DNA of 6,275 nt, taken from contig QNEY01000109.1 in the NCBI GenBank assembly GCA_003645385.1, forward strand, positions 1 to 6,275. The letters run 5' to 3'. Below are positions 1 to 5,346 of this stretch, piece after piece. The position numbers were made by a program, and so were the translations under genes. Numbering within the stretch: position 1 is the first letter of the stretch; each line of letters begins with the position of its first letter. The DNA comes from Gammaproteobacteria bacterium (GTDB taxonomy: Bacteria; Pseudomonadota; Gammaproteobacteria; Nitrosococcales; Methylophagaceae). Under the pieces are notes generated by a model, which was given only the letters and a program-made list of their open reading frames with translations, was not told the origin of the DNA and did no database searches.

Positions 1-32
1 ACCAGATAAACTACTGGAGTTAGAAATTAAGC
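1..32 (+). other. Left edge, probably the very end of tupA or the tupA-tupB junction
   Basis: These bases precede tupB. In Tup operons the substrate-binding protein gene tupA normally comes just before tupB, so its 3' end should lie here or just outside. Frame 1 stops at 7-9 and frame 3 at 21-23. Frame 2 stays open to a TGA at 47-49, inside tupB, and ends in the residues GLFF. I cannot tell which frame, if any, is the tupA tail, so no partial CDS is claimed. A GGAG at 16-19 is the only Shine-Dalgarno-like element, 13 bases from the tupB ATG, which is long. Confidence 0.3.
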
Positions 33-725
33 ATGGGCTATTTTTCTGATTCATTAGCCGCAGCTTTTCAATTAATTATTTCATTTGATAAAGATATTTA
101 TCAAATTGCAATCACTTCTGTTTCAATATCATTTTTTGCAGCACTTATCGCCGCCAGCTTAGCAATCCCTGCTGGAATTTATATGGCACTGAATCAATTT
201 TCAGGCAAACAAATCATTCAACATTTACTCAATACCTTAATGGCCATGCCAACGGTTGTTATTGGCTTGTTGCTTTATGGCTTATTCAGCCGTTTAGGGC
301 CTCTTGGCCACTTAGATCTACTCTATACACCCACTGCCATCATCATTGCCGAGGCGATTCTAATCTTCCCAATCATGATGAACCTAGCTATTGTGGCAGT
401 AACATCTGCTGATCAACGTTTAGTGCCAACATTAATCAGCCTTGGTGCCAAACCAATAGCCTTATCGATCCAAGTTGCCAAACACTCTCGTTTTGCAATC
501 CTTGCCGCTATTATTACTGGCTTTGGACGTGCTATTGGTGAAGTAGGTGCAGCCATGATGTTAGGTGGCAATATCGAAGGATTTACTCGTACAATGACGA
601 CAGCTATTGCCCTCCAAACCAGTAAAGGGGAATTTGAGACAGGTCTAGCACTCGGTCTTTTACTTTTAGTAATTGCCTTTATCGTAAACTTTATGCTGTC
701 CTGGCTTCAAAGACCACATTCATGA
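33..725 (+). CDS. tupB: Tungstate ABC transporter permease TupB
   Basis: This is the inner-membrane permease of a Tup-type tungstate importer, expected to work with the ATPase encoded next and a periplasmic TupA. The 230-residue protein has hydrophobic segments near residues 25-52, 66-86, 100-124, 154-175 and 203-224, as in BPD-type permeases. The cytoplasmic EAA-like loop that docks on the ATPase lies around 130-153 with its conserved glycine at G138. It is followed by the GRAIGEVGAAMMLGGN block (165-180) and the segment EGFTRTMTTAIAL, typical of TupB rather than of molybdate ModB. The ATG is the first possible start after an in-frame TAG at 21-23. The TGA stop overlaps the tupC ATG by four bases, implying translational coupling. 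Tungstate specificity is inferred from family resemblance; the binding protein that determines specificity is not in the window. Confidence 0.88.
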   Translation: MGYFSDSLAAAFQLIISFDKDIYQIAITSVSISFFAALIAASLAIPAGIYMALNQFSGKQIIQHLLNTLMAMPTVVIGLLLYGLFSRLGPLGHLDLLYTPTAIIIAEAILIFPIMMNLAIVAVTSADQRLVPTLISLGAKPIALSIQVAKHSRFAILAAIITGFGRAIGEVGAAMMLGGNIEGFTRTMTTAIALQTSKGEFETGLALGLLLLVIAFIVNFMLSWLQRPHS

Positions 726-1711
726 GCTCTAGCTATCAGCTAAAAAACATTAAAGTCCATCATGGTCAACAATGTGTACTGGACATCCCAGAGCTATCTT
801 TGCCCGAAGAAAAATGTATTGCACTGCTAGGTGATAATGGTGCGGGCAAATCTACTTTGCTTGATTTGCTTGCCTTCACTTCCAGACCTGATCAAGGTGA
901 AATAACGCTAAAAAGACAAGCTACTTTATACCCGCTACACCCCAAACAACGCCAAATGATAGGTTATGTCCCACAACATCCTTTTCTACTTGCTGGTAGT
1001 GTGGCTGACAATATACAACTGGCACTCCGGTTGCAAGGCATCGAACGAAAACAACATCAAAATCAGATCAAACAGGCTCTGGAACTGGTAAACCTCGACC
1101 ACCTTGCTCAGCAAGCTGCCCATACTTTGTCAGGAGGAGAACTTAAACGAGCTGCCATCGCCCGCGCTGTGGCTTATCAACCTGATATTTTGCTACTTGA
1201 TGAGCCTTTCTCTCATCTGGATCAGATCCACAGCCAACAATTTGAAGACATTATTCAACACCTTGCAAGCCAATCCGGTAAAACAGTAATTTTCTCTACC
1301 CATGATCGGTTGCAAGGCTTGGCATTAGCAGATTCAACTATCAATCTTGTGGCTGGAAAAACAACAAAAAGTCCATTATTAAACCTTTTCCATGGCACCA
1401 TGCATGATCAAGTTTTTGATACTGGTCATCTACAAATCCATACCATCAGCCAACTGGCAACGGCACGTCATATTGCTATCGATCCAAGTGAAATTATTAT
1501 TTCCACTCAAGAATTACAATCCAGCATGCAAAATCATTACATGGGCCGCCTGATCTTAATCGCTGAAGAAATAGGCACTATCAGGCTCACTATTGATTGT
1601 GGAGAACGCTTCCACGCCATCATTAGCCCTAAATCACTATCGGACCTCAATCTGACCATAGGAGATACTGTTTGGCTAAGCTTCAAATCTACTGCTGTCA
1701 GTATTTTTTAG
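722..1711 (+). CDS. tupC: Tungstate ABC transporter ATP-binding protein TupC with C-terminal TOBE-like domain
   Basis: This is the cytoplasmic ATPase that energises tungstate import through TupB. All ABC motifs are visible in the 329-residue product: Walker A GDNGAGKST (37-45), Q-loop glutamine in VPQHP (Q85), signature LSGGE (136-140), Walker B ILLLDEP with catalytic E161, D-loop SHLD (164-167) and switch H194 in FSTHD. Residues from about 270 to the end, starting near MGRLILIAEE and containing GDTVWLSFK, look like a TOBE/molbindin oxyanion-binding domain, which could sense intracellular tungstate or molybdate. The start is fixed by the ATGA overlap with tupB. LptB, the ABC ATPase usually found before rpoN in proteobacteria, is shorter (about 240 residues) and lacks a TOBE domain, so this is not lptB. 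A hairpin with a T-run overlaps its 3' end. Confidence 0.87.
   Translation: MSSSYQLKNIKVHHGQQCVLDIPELSLPEEKCIALLGDNGAGKSTLLDLLAFTSRPDQGEITLKRQATLYPLHPKQRQMIGYVPQHPFLLAGSVADNIQLALRLQGIERKQHQNQIKQALELVNLDHLAQQAAHTLSGGELKRAAIARAVAYQPDILLLDEPFSHLDQIHSQQFEDIIQHLASQSGKTVIFSTHDRLQGLALADSTINLVAGKTTKSPLLNLFHGTMHDQVFDTGHLQIHTISQLATARHIAIDPSEIIISTQELQSSMQNHYMGRLILIAEEIGTIRLTIDCGERFHAIISPKSLSDLNLTIGDTVWLSFKSTAVSIF
1020..1035 (+). promoter_or_regulatory. Possible intragenic sigma-54 (-24/-12) site inside tupC
   Basis: The bases TGGCACTCCGGTTGCA match the sigma-54 consensus TGGCAC-R-N4-TTGC-W at every defined position except the purine after TGGCAC, which is T here. GG (1021-1022) and GC (1033-1034) are separated by exactly 10 bases. 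A transcript would start near 1046 and run in the direction of rpoN, with about 760 bases before its start codon. It lies within codons for LALRLQG of TupC, so the match may be a coding coincidence. Intragenic sigma-54 binding sites are known in enteric bacteria. Function is unproven. Confidence 0.3.
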
Positions 1712-1729
1712 ACACGTTATACGTTTTTT
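1690..1729 (+). terminator. Weak intrinsic terminator at the end of the tup operon
   Basis: TACTG (1690-1694) pairs with CAGTA (1699-1703) around a CTGT loop, followed directly by six T (1704-1709) that run into the tupC stop codon. A second, smaller element follows: ACGT (1714-1717), TAT, ACGT (1721-1724), with a T-run at 1724-1729. Both stems are short (5 and 4 bp) and not GC-rich, so termination would be partial at best. The position at the end of the tup genes and just before the rpoN promoter match makes the role plausible. Confidence 0.4.
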
Positions 1730-1748
1730 ATTCATAAGGCATAGGCAA

Positions 1749-1764
1749 CGGCACAATATTTGCG
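1749..1764 (+). promoter_or_regulatory. Sigma-54 (-24/-12) promoter in front of rpoN
   Basis: CGGCACAATATTTGCG matches the consensus TGGCAC-R-N4-TTGC-W at all positions but the first (C for T) and last (G for W). The essential GG (1750-1751) and GC (1762-1763) are exactly 10 bases apart. Counting from the -12 C at 1763, transcription would start at the A at 1775, giving a 5' leader of about 32 bases before the likely rpoN GTG. It lies in the only sizeable intergenic gap of the window. An alternative sigma-70 reading is weak: TTGCGT (1760-1765), 17-base spacer, TGTAAC (1783-1788). If bound, the site implies that sigma-54 activates or represses its own gene. No activator site was recognised. 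Confidence 0.5.
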
Positions 1765-1777
1765 TTAACATAGTAAT

Positions 1778-1807
1778 ATGAATGTAACTTCTTGTCAGAA
1801 ACCTTAG
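1778..1807 (+). other. Candidate 9-codon upstream ORF overlapping the rpoN start
   Basis: An ATG at 1778 opens a frame encoding MNVTSCQKP and ends at TAG 1805-1807. The last G of this stop is the first base of the likely rpoN GTG start (TAGTG), a geometry compatible with termination-reinitiation coupling. There is no Shine-Dalgarno sequence before the ATG, and if transcription starts at 1775 the ORF would be almost leaderless. It may be chance in a short AT-rich leader. Confidence 0.15.
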
Positions 1808-3264
1808 TGAAACCCTCATTACAGCTACGTGTAGGCCAAAGCCTATCAATGACTCCCCAGCTGCAGCAAGCTATTCGTTTATTGCAACTATCATCACTTG
1901 AACTACAAACTGAAATTCAGGAAGCTCTGGAAACAAATCCACTACTTGAAGTTGAAGAAAATATCGATTTTGATAACAACACATCGAGTCAAGATGATGC
2001 TGATGAATCCATAGAAAATGCTAGTAAGGATGTCAGTCAGCTTGAACACACTGATATTCCTGATGAGCTACCTGTTGATAGCCAATGGGAAGATACCTTT
2101 GATAGCCCACCAGTTGCAATGCAATCACAACCGGCTGCTATGTCAGGTCCAGAACGTGATAATGAAGATGAAAGTAGCAACAGTCTGCAAGAGCATTTAC
2201 TGTGGCAAATGCGATTAACCCCCTTTTCAGATCTGGAACATGCAATAGCAACTATCATTATCGACTCGATCGAAGACGATGGTTACCTGAAAAGCTCACT
2301 TGAAGATATTCAACAAAGTCTAGGTAAGGAATATCCAGCAGAATCAGATGAAATAGAAGCTGTTTTACATCGTCTTCAGCATTTCGATCCTATTGGTGTT
2401 GGTGCGCGTGATTTACGTGAGTGTTTATTGATTCAGCTAAACTTACTCGACCAAAATACTGTCCATTTAGATATGCTGACTACATTAGTTGACCAACATC
2501 TCGATACACTGGCTAAACGGGACTATGCCCAAATCAAACGTGCCTTAAAAATTAATGACGAACAGCTAACCGATTTGGTCAAGCTCATTCAGTTATTAAA
2601 TCCCCGCCCTGGTAGTCAGATACACACTGAAAAAACTGAATATATTGTGCCCGATGTGTATGTGCAGAAAGTTCAGGGGCGCTGGCACTTATCGCTCAAC
2701 CCAGATAATGCACCACGTTTGCAAGTTGCAGATCACTACGCACAGATGATAAAACGTGCCGATAATAGTGCTGAAAATACCTATCTAAAGAATAATCTGC
2801 AGGAAGCCCGTTGGTTTTTAAAAAGCTTACAAAGTCGTAACGAAACATTGATTAAAGTGACAACTGCCATCATCGAACGACAAAAAGGCTTTTTAGAGCA
2901 TGGCGATGAAGCGATGAGGCCTTTAGTGCTACATGATATCGCTGAAGAAGTTGAAATGCATGAGTCGACAATTTCCCGGGTTACTACACGAAAATATTTA
3001 CACACTCCGCGCGGTATTTATGAATTGAAATATTTTTTTTCTAGCCATGTCAGTACTGACAGCGGTGGTGAATGTTCAGCTACAGCTATTCGCGCTATTA
3101 TTAAGAAACTGGTTGCGGCTGAAAATCCAAGAAAACCTCTAAGCGACAGTAAAATTGCTGATATTCTTAGAGAACAAGGCGTCAAGGTAGCACGTAGAAC
3201 AATTGCAAAATATCGTGAAACATTGGCAATACCGCCATCTAACGAACGTAAACGACTGGTTTAG
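1807..3264 (+). CDS. rpoN: RNA polymerase sigma-54 factor RpoN
   Basis: This is the alternative sigma factor that directs RNA polymerase to -24/-12 promoters and needs AAA+ enhancer-binding activators. With the GTG start the protein has 485 residues, close to the family's usual length. The glutamine/leucine-rich Region I, which contacts the activator and inhibits isomerisation, is residues 1-50 (MTPQLQQAIRLLQLSSLELQ). An acidic Region II spans about 51-122 and core-binding Region III follows. The helix-turn-helix is near 376-397 (HESTISRVTTRKYL), then PRGIYELKYFFSS (400-412). The RpoN box ARRTIAKYRE, which reads the -24 element, is at 462-471. GTG 1807 is preferred over an in-frame TTG at 1792 because known homologues begin M-K-P-S-L-style, matching (M)KPSLQLR here. 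Neither start has a good Shine-Dalgarno sequence. It heads the hpf-ptsN-hprK-EIIA-ptsH-ptsI train. Confidence 0.95.
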   Translation: MKPSLQLRVGQSLSMTPQLQQAIRLLQLSSLELQTEIQEALETNPLLEVEENIDFDNNTSSQDDADESIENASKDVSQLEHTDIPDELPVDSQWEDTFDSPPVAMQSQPAAMSGPERDNEDESSNSLQEHLLWQMRLTPFSDLEHAIATIIIDSIEDDGYLKSSLEDIQQSLGKEYPAESDEIEAVLHRLQHFDPIGVGARDLRECLLIQLNLLDQNTVHLDMLTTLVDQHLDTLAKRDYAQIKRALKINDEQLTDLVKLIQLLNPRPGSQIHTEKTEYIVPDVYVQKVQGRWHLSLNPDNAPRLQVADHYAQMIKRADNSAENTYLKNNLQEARWFLKSLQSRNETLIKVTTAIIERQKGFLEHGDEAMRPLVLHDIAEEVEMHESTISRVTTRKYLHTPRGIYELKYFFSSHVSTDSGGECSATAIRAIIKKLVAAENPRKPLSDSKIADILREQGVKVARRTIAKYRETLAIPPSNERKRLV

Positions 3265-3273
3265 GCCAGTTTT
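3254..3273 (+). terminator. Small hairpin with T-run between rpoN and hpf (possible attenuator)
   Basis: ACTGG (3255-3259) pairs with CCAGT (3266-3270) around a six-base loop containing the rpoN stop codon, with one extra G-T pair at the base and TTTT at 3270-3273. The stem is short and the T-run brief, so at most it would trim or attenuate transcription into hpf. It could let rpoN and the downstream PTS genes be expressed at different levels. Confidence 0.2.
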
Positions 3274-3284
3274 CATTAACCAAT

Positions 3285-3289
3285 AGGAG
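3285..3289 (+). promoter_or_regulatory. Ribosome binding site that sets the hpf start
   Basis: AGGAG ends nine bases before the ATG at 3299 and only two bases before another ATG at 3292. The upstream ATG is out of frame with HPF, so spacing and frame both select 3299. It is one of the clearest Shine-Dalgarno sequences in the window, consistent with strong translation of hpf. Confidence 0.75.
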
Positions 3290-3298
3290 TTATGCATT

Positions 3299-3625
3299 AT
3301 GCAATTAAACTTAAGTGGACAACATATTGAAATCACTGATAGTCTTCGTGATCACGTCAATAGTAAATTTGAAAAACTAACTCGTCACTTTGATCACATG
3401 ACTAATGTTCATGTCATCCTAACTGTTGAAAAACAGCGTCAAAAAGCTGAAGCCACAGTGCATGTCAGTGGTGCTGATTTGTTTGCATCGGATGAAAATG
3501 AAAATATGTATACCGCCATTGAACATTTGGTATCAAAACTTGATCGCCAAATTATCAAACATAAAGATAAAATCAAAAATCATCACCAAGCTGATGGTGC
3601 TGATATGAAACACAACGCAGGTTAA
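3299..3625 (+). CDS. hpf: Ribosome hibernation promoting factor, short form (HPF/RaiA family)
   Basis: This small protein binds the 30S decoding region of idle ribosomes and supports 100S dimer formation in stationary or starved cells. The 108-residue product begins MQLNLSGQHIEITDSLRDHV, the typical HPF/sigma-54 modulation opening. It continues with the KFEKLTRHFD helix, the VEKQRQKAEATVHV strand pair, and the helix with MYTAIEHLVSKLDRQIIKHKDKIK, whose basic residues contact rRNA. It lacks the long C-terminal dimerisation domain of HPF-long. A His/Asp-rich tail (HHQADGADMKHNAG) makes it slightly longer than the 95-residue E. coli protein. It lies 34 bases after rpoN, the conserved location that gave the family its old name of sigma-54 modulation protein, and 14 bases before ptsN. 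Confidence 0.93.
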   Translation: MQLNLSGQHIEITDSLRDHVNSKFEKLTRHFDHMTNVHVILTVEKQRQKAEATVHVSGADLFASDENENMYTAIEHLVSKLDRQIIKHKDKIKNHHQADGADMKHNAG

Positions 3626-3639
3626 TATCAGGTTCAACT

Positions 3640-4104
3640 ATGCTCATTGCTGCTCTACTCGTCGACTCCGGCAATATTCATTGTCAGGATGATAACAATT
3701 CAAGTAAAAAACGAGTTATCGAAAACCTGAGCCACCATCTTGCTGTTAATACAGAGGTTATTTCAGAAGATGAGATCTTTCAGGCTTTGCTCGAACGAGA
3801 GCGGTTAGGATCTACTGGTCTGGGTAAGGGCGTTGCTATTCCGCACGCCCGAATCCCCGGCCTTTCTCATACCCTTGCAACGATGATGACACTTTCATCT
3901 CCAATCAATTATGATACGGCAGACAAGCAGCCTGTCGATATCGTATTTGGATTGTTAGTACCCGAAGATGATAGTGAACATCACCTTGAACACTTATCCC
4001 GATTAGTCACAATGTTTAGAGATCCACAAATTTGCCAGTCTATCCGGAAAACGACCAATGCTGACAAAATGTTCGACTTATTATTGGCAATTGATGACGA
4101 CTAA
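3640..4104 (+). CDS. ptsN: PTS nitrogen-regulatory EIIA protein PtsN (EIIA-Ntr)
   Basis: This is a cytoplasmic output protein of the nitrogen PTS. Its phosphorylation state adjusts potassium transport, carbon-nitrogen balance and other targets in proteobacteria. The 154-residue product has the family's phosphorylation motif LGKGVAIPHARIPG, with the receiver histidine at H69 (E. coli H73). The N-terminal SSKKRVIENLSHHLA helix (about 21-35) and the region from IVFGLLVPED to HLEHLSRLVTMFRDP are also as expected. A weak AGG at 3630-3632 precedes the ATG. The TAA stop is six bases before the hprK ATG and in the same reading frame, so the two genes are closely coupled. In this window the phosphate donor would be the HPr encoded at 5077-5346, as no separate NPr gene is seen. 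Confidence 0.93.
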   Translation: MLIAALLVDSGNIHCQDDNNSSKKRVIENLSHHLAVNTEVISEDEIFQALLERERLGSTGLGKGVAIPHARIPGLSHTLATMMTLSSPINYDTADKQPVDIVFGLLVPEDDSEHHLEHLSRLVTMFRDPQICQSIRKTTNADKMFDLLLAIDDD

Positions 4105-4110
4105 CGAGCC

Positions 4111-4635
4111 ATGACTCCCAACTGCCAATCAGAAAGCCATCATGGTGTGTTAATGAATTTTTCTGGTTATGGTGTCTTAATTACTGGCAAGCCTGGTATC
4201 GGTAAAAGTAGCTTGGCATTAGAGCTGCTTCATCATGACTACCAATTGATTGCTGATGATGTCGTCGACTTTGAATTAGATAACCACACCAATGTGATAG
4301 GTCGTTGCCCTGATTTGCTTTCAGGGTTATTACATAGTCGTGAGTTAGGGCTGATATCTGTTCCAGACTTATTTGGCACCGATGCCTGGGCAACACAAAT
4401 CCAGCTAGACTATGTCGTCCATTTACAAAAAAATAATATGCAATCAAGTTCTATCATGTCTGAGGCCGATCTTTATACTGTTTGTGGTAAGCCATTTACT
4501 GTGCTTAACCTTGATATAAATAATCCTGCATCGCTTCACCATCGCATCACAACTTGGTTAACAAAACAATCCACCAATAACGATACCGAAACAGATTTTT
4601 GTAAACGCCAGCAACACCAAATGGCACTACAATGA
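4111..4635 (+). CDS. hprK: Short, divergent HPr kinase/phosphorylase-like protein (C-terminal domain only)
   Basis: HprK phosphorylates, and with phosphate dephosphorylates, HPr at Ser46. Full-length enzymes have about 310 residues; this one has 174 and begins directly at the catalytic domain. H11 in HHGVLMNFSGYGVLITG fits the conserved catalytic-region histidine. The P-loop is GKPGIGKSS (26-34; typical HprK GDSGIGKSE), and IADDVV (48-52, D49-D50) fits the metal-binding LVADDVV. The family signature E-x-R-G appears as H-S-R-E (75-78) in LHSRELGLISV, so two conserved residues differ. The PxRPGRN loop used in the phosphorylase reaction is not recognisable. The last residues, DFCKRQQHQM, resemble the C-terminus of full-length proteobacterial HprK. 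Alphaproteobacteria are known to have similarly short HprK. Activity is uncertain: it could be a kinase only, a nucleotide sensor, or decaying. It is not RapZ, whose P-loop lies at the extreme N-terminus. Confidence 0.8.
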   Translation: MTPNCQSESHHGVLMNFSGYGVLITGKPGIGKSSLALELLHHDYQLIADDVVDFELDNHTNVIGRCPDLLSGLLHSRELGLISVPDLFGTDAWATQIQLDYVVHLQKNNMQSSSIMSEADLYTVCGKPFTVLNLDINNPASLHHRITTWLTKQSTNNDTETDFCKRQQHQMALQ

Positions 4636-4675
4636 TGATGTTACTCATTTTCAGCTAAAAATACAGAGAACTTTC

Positions 4676-5080
4676 ATGACCGTAGGCATCTTAATTGTAT
4701 CCCACAACCAGATTGGCACTGAGCTCATAAATACCGCCCGACAAATGCTGTCCTGTAGTCCATTACCCACTAAAGTGATTTCAATTGCAATCAATGACAA
4801 GCCTGATGTGATTCAAATCGAACTTGATCGGACACTTAAAGAGCTTGATCAAGGCAATGGCATTCTGATTTTGACTGACATGTTTGGCTCTACTCCTAGT
4901 AATGTTGCCTGCGAAGTATCCGACCGTGACGATGTCCGCATCGTAGCAGGCCTAAGTCTACCGATGTTAATTCGAGTCTTAAACTACCCTAACCTTGGTC
5001 TCGATGATCTTGAGAAAAAAGCTCTCAGTGGTGGCCAGGAAGGTATTGTTCGCTGTCATCATATGGGATATGACTTATGA
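4676..5080 (+). CDS. Orphan mannose-family PTS EIIA protein (ManX-like, single domain)
   Basis: This cytoplasmic phosphocarrier accepts phosphate from HPr. The 134-residue product matches the EIIA domain of the mannose family. The phosphorylated histidine is H10 in ILIVSHNQIG, and D68 lies in LILTDMFGSTPSNVA, the loop that closes the active site. The later part with IVAGLSLPMLIRVL is also family-typical. No EIIB, IIC or IID is fused or adjacent, so a regulatory role is more likely than sugar uptake; such orphan EIIA genes beside ptsH-ptsI are known in beta- and gammaproteobacteria. AGAGAA at 4665-4670 serves as ribosome binding site five bases before ATG. A 40-base gap separates it from hprK. 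Its stop overlaps the ptsH start by ATGA. Confidence 0.9.
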   Translation: MTVGILIVSHNQIGTELINTARQMLSCSPLPTKVISIAINDKPDVIQIELDRTLKELDQGNGILILTDMFGSTPSNVACEVSDRDDVRIVAGLSLPMLIRVLNYPNLGLDDLEKKALSGGQEGIVRCHHMGYDL

Positions 5081-5346
5081 TCGAGCAGACATTTACTATT
5101 ATTAACAAACTTGGTTTGCATGCCCGTGCAGCTGCAAAATTTGTCAATATGGCATCTCAATTTGAATCAAATATTCAAGTCTCCCGAAATGGACGTACTG
5201 TTAATGGTAAAAGCATTATGGGTTTAATGATGCTAGCAGCTGCCAAGGATACAGAAATTAGTGTCAGTGCTGAAGGTGCTGATGCCAAGCAGGCAATGCA
5301 AGATATTGAAGTACTAATCAATGACTTTTTCGGAGAAGCTGAATGA
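5077..5346 (+). CDS. ptsH: HPr phosphocarrier protein
   Basis: HPr carries phosphate from Enzyme I to EIIA proteins. In the 89-residue product the catalytic histidine is H15 in NKLGLHARAAAKFV, with R17 beside it. The regulatory serine is S46 in VNGKSIMGLMMLAA, the site used by HprK in other bacteria. Both sites being intact means the neighbouring hprK could have a real substrate. The protein could equally be called NPr, since it probably serves PtsN and the orphan EIIA rather than a sugar permease. The ATG overlaps the EIIA stop by four bases, with GGGA at 5065-5068 as ribosome binding site. Its own TGA overlaps the ptsI ATG in the same way, so the three genes are translationally linked. Confidence 0.95.
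   Translation: MIEQTFTIINKLGLHARAAAKFVNMASQFESNIQVSRNGRTVNGKSIMGLMMLAAAKDTEISVSAEGADAKQAMQDIEVLINDFFGEAE

Noticed and set aside
1028..1318. Direct repeat CGGTTGCAAGGC at 1028-1039 and 1307-1318 in tupC
   Set aside because: Both copies encode Arg-Leu-Gln-Gly in frame and are far apart; only the first lies in a sigma-54-like context, so it is taken as coincidence.
2683..2698. TGGCAC followed by ATCGC within rpoN as a sigma-54 site
   Set aside because: The GC falls one base out of the required 10-base spacing and the TTGC element is absent.
2037..3005. Reverse-strand ORFs of 73-74 codons inside rpoN
   Set aside because: Cysteine/serine-rich translations antisense to conserved RpoN regions, with no family resemblance.
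3292..3298. Alternative hpf start at ATG 3292
   Set aside because: It is out of frame with HPF and only two bases from the AGGAG ribosome binding site.
4374..4389. Possible sigma-54 site beginning TGGCACC within hprK
   Set aside because: The -12 half is CCTG instead of TTGC and the GG-N10-GC spacing fails.
4181..4447. Reverse-strand 88-codon ORF
   Set aside because: Antisense to the HprK P-loop region; the forward frame carries clear family motifs and the reverse one does not.
4648..4663. AT-only hairpin (ATTTT/AAAAT) in the hprK-EIIA gap
   Set aside because: Five A-T pairs without a T-run do not make a credible terminator.
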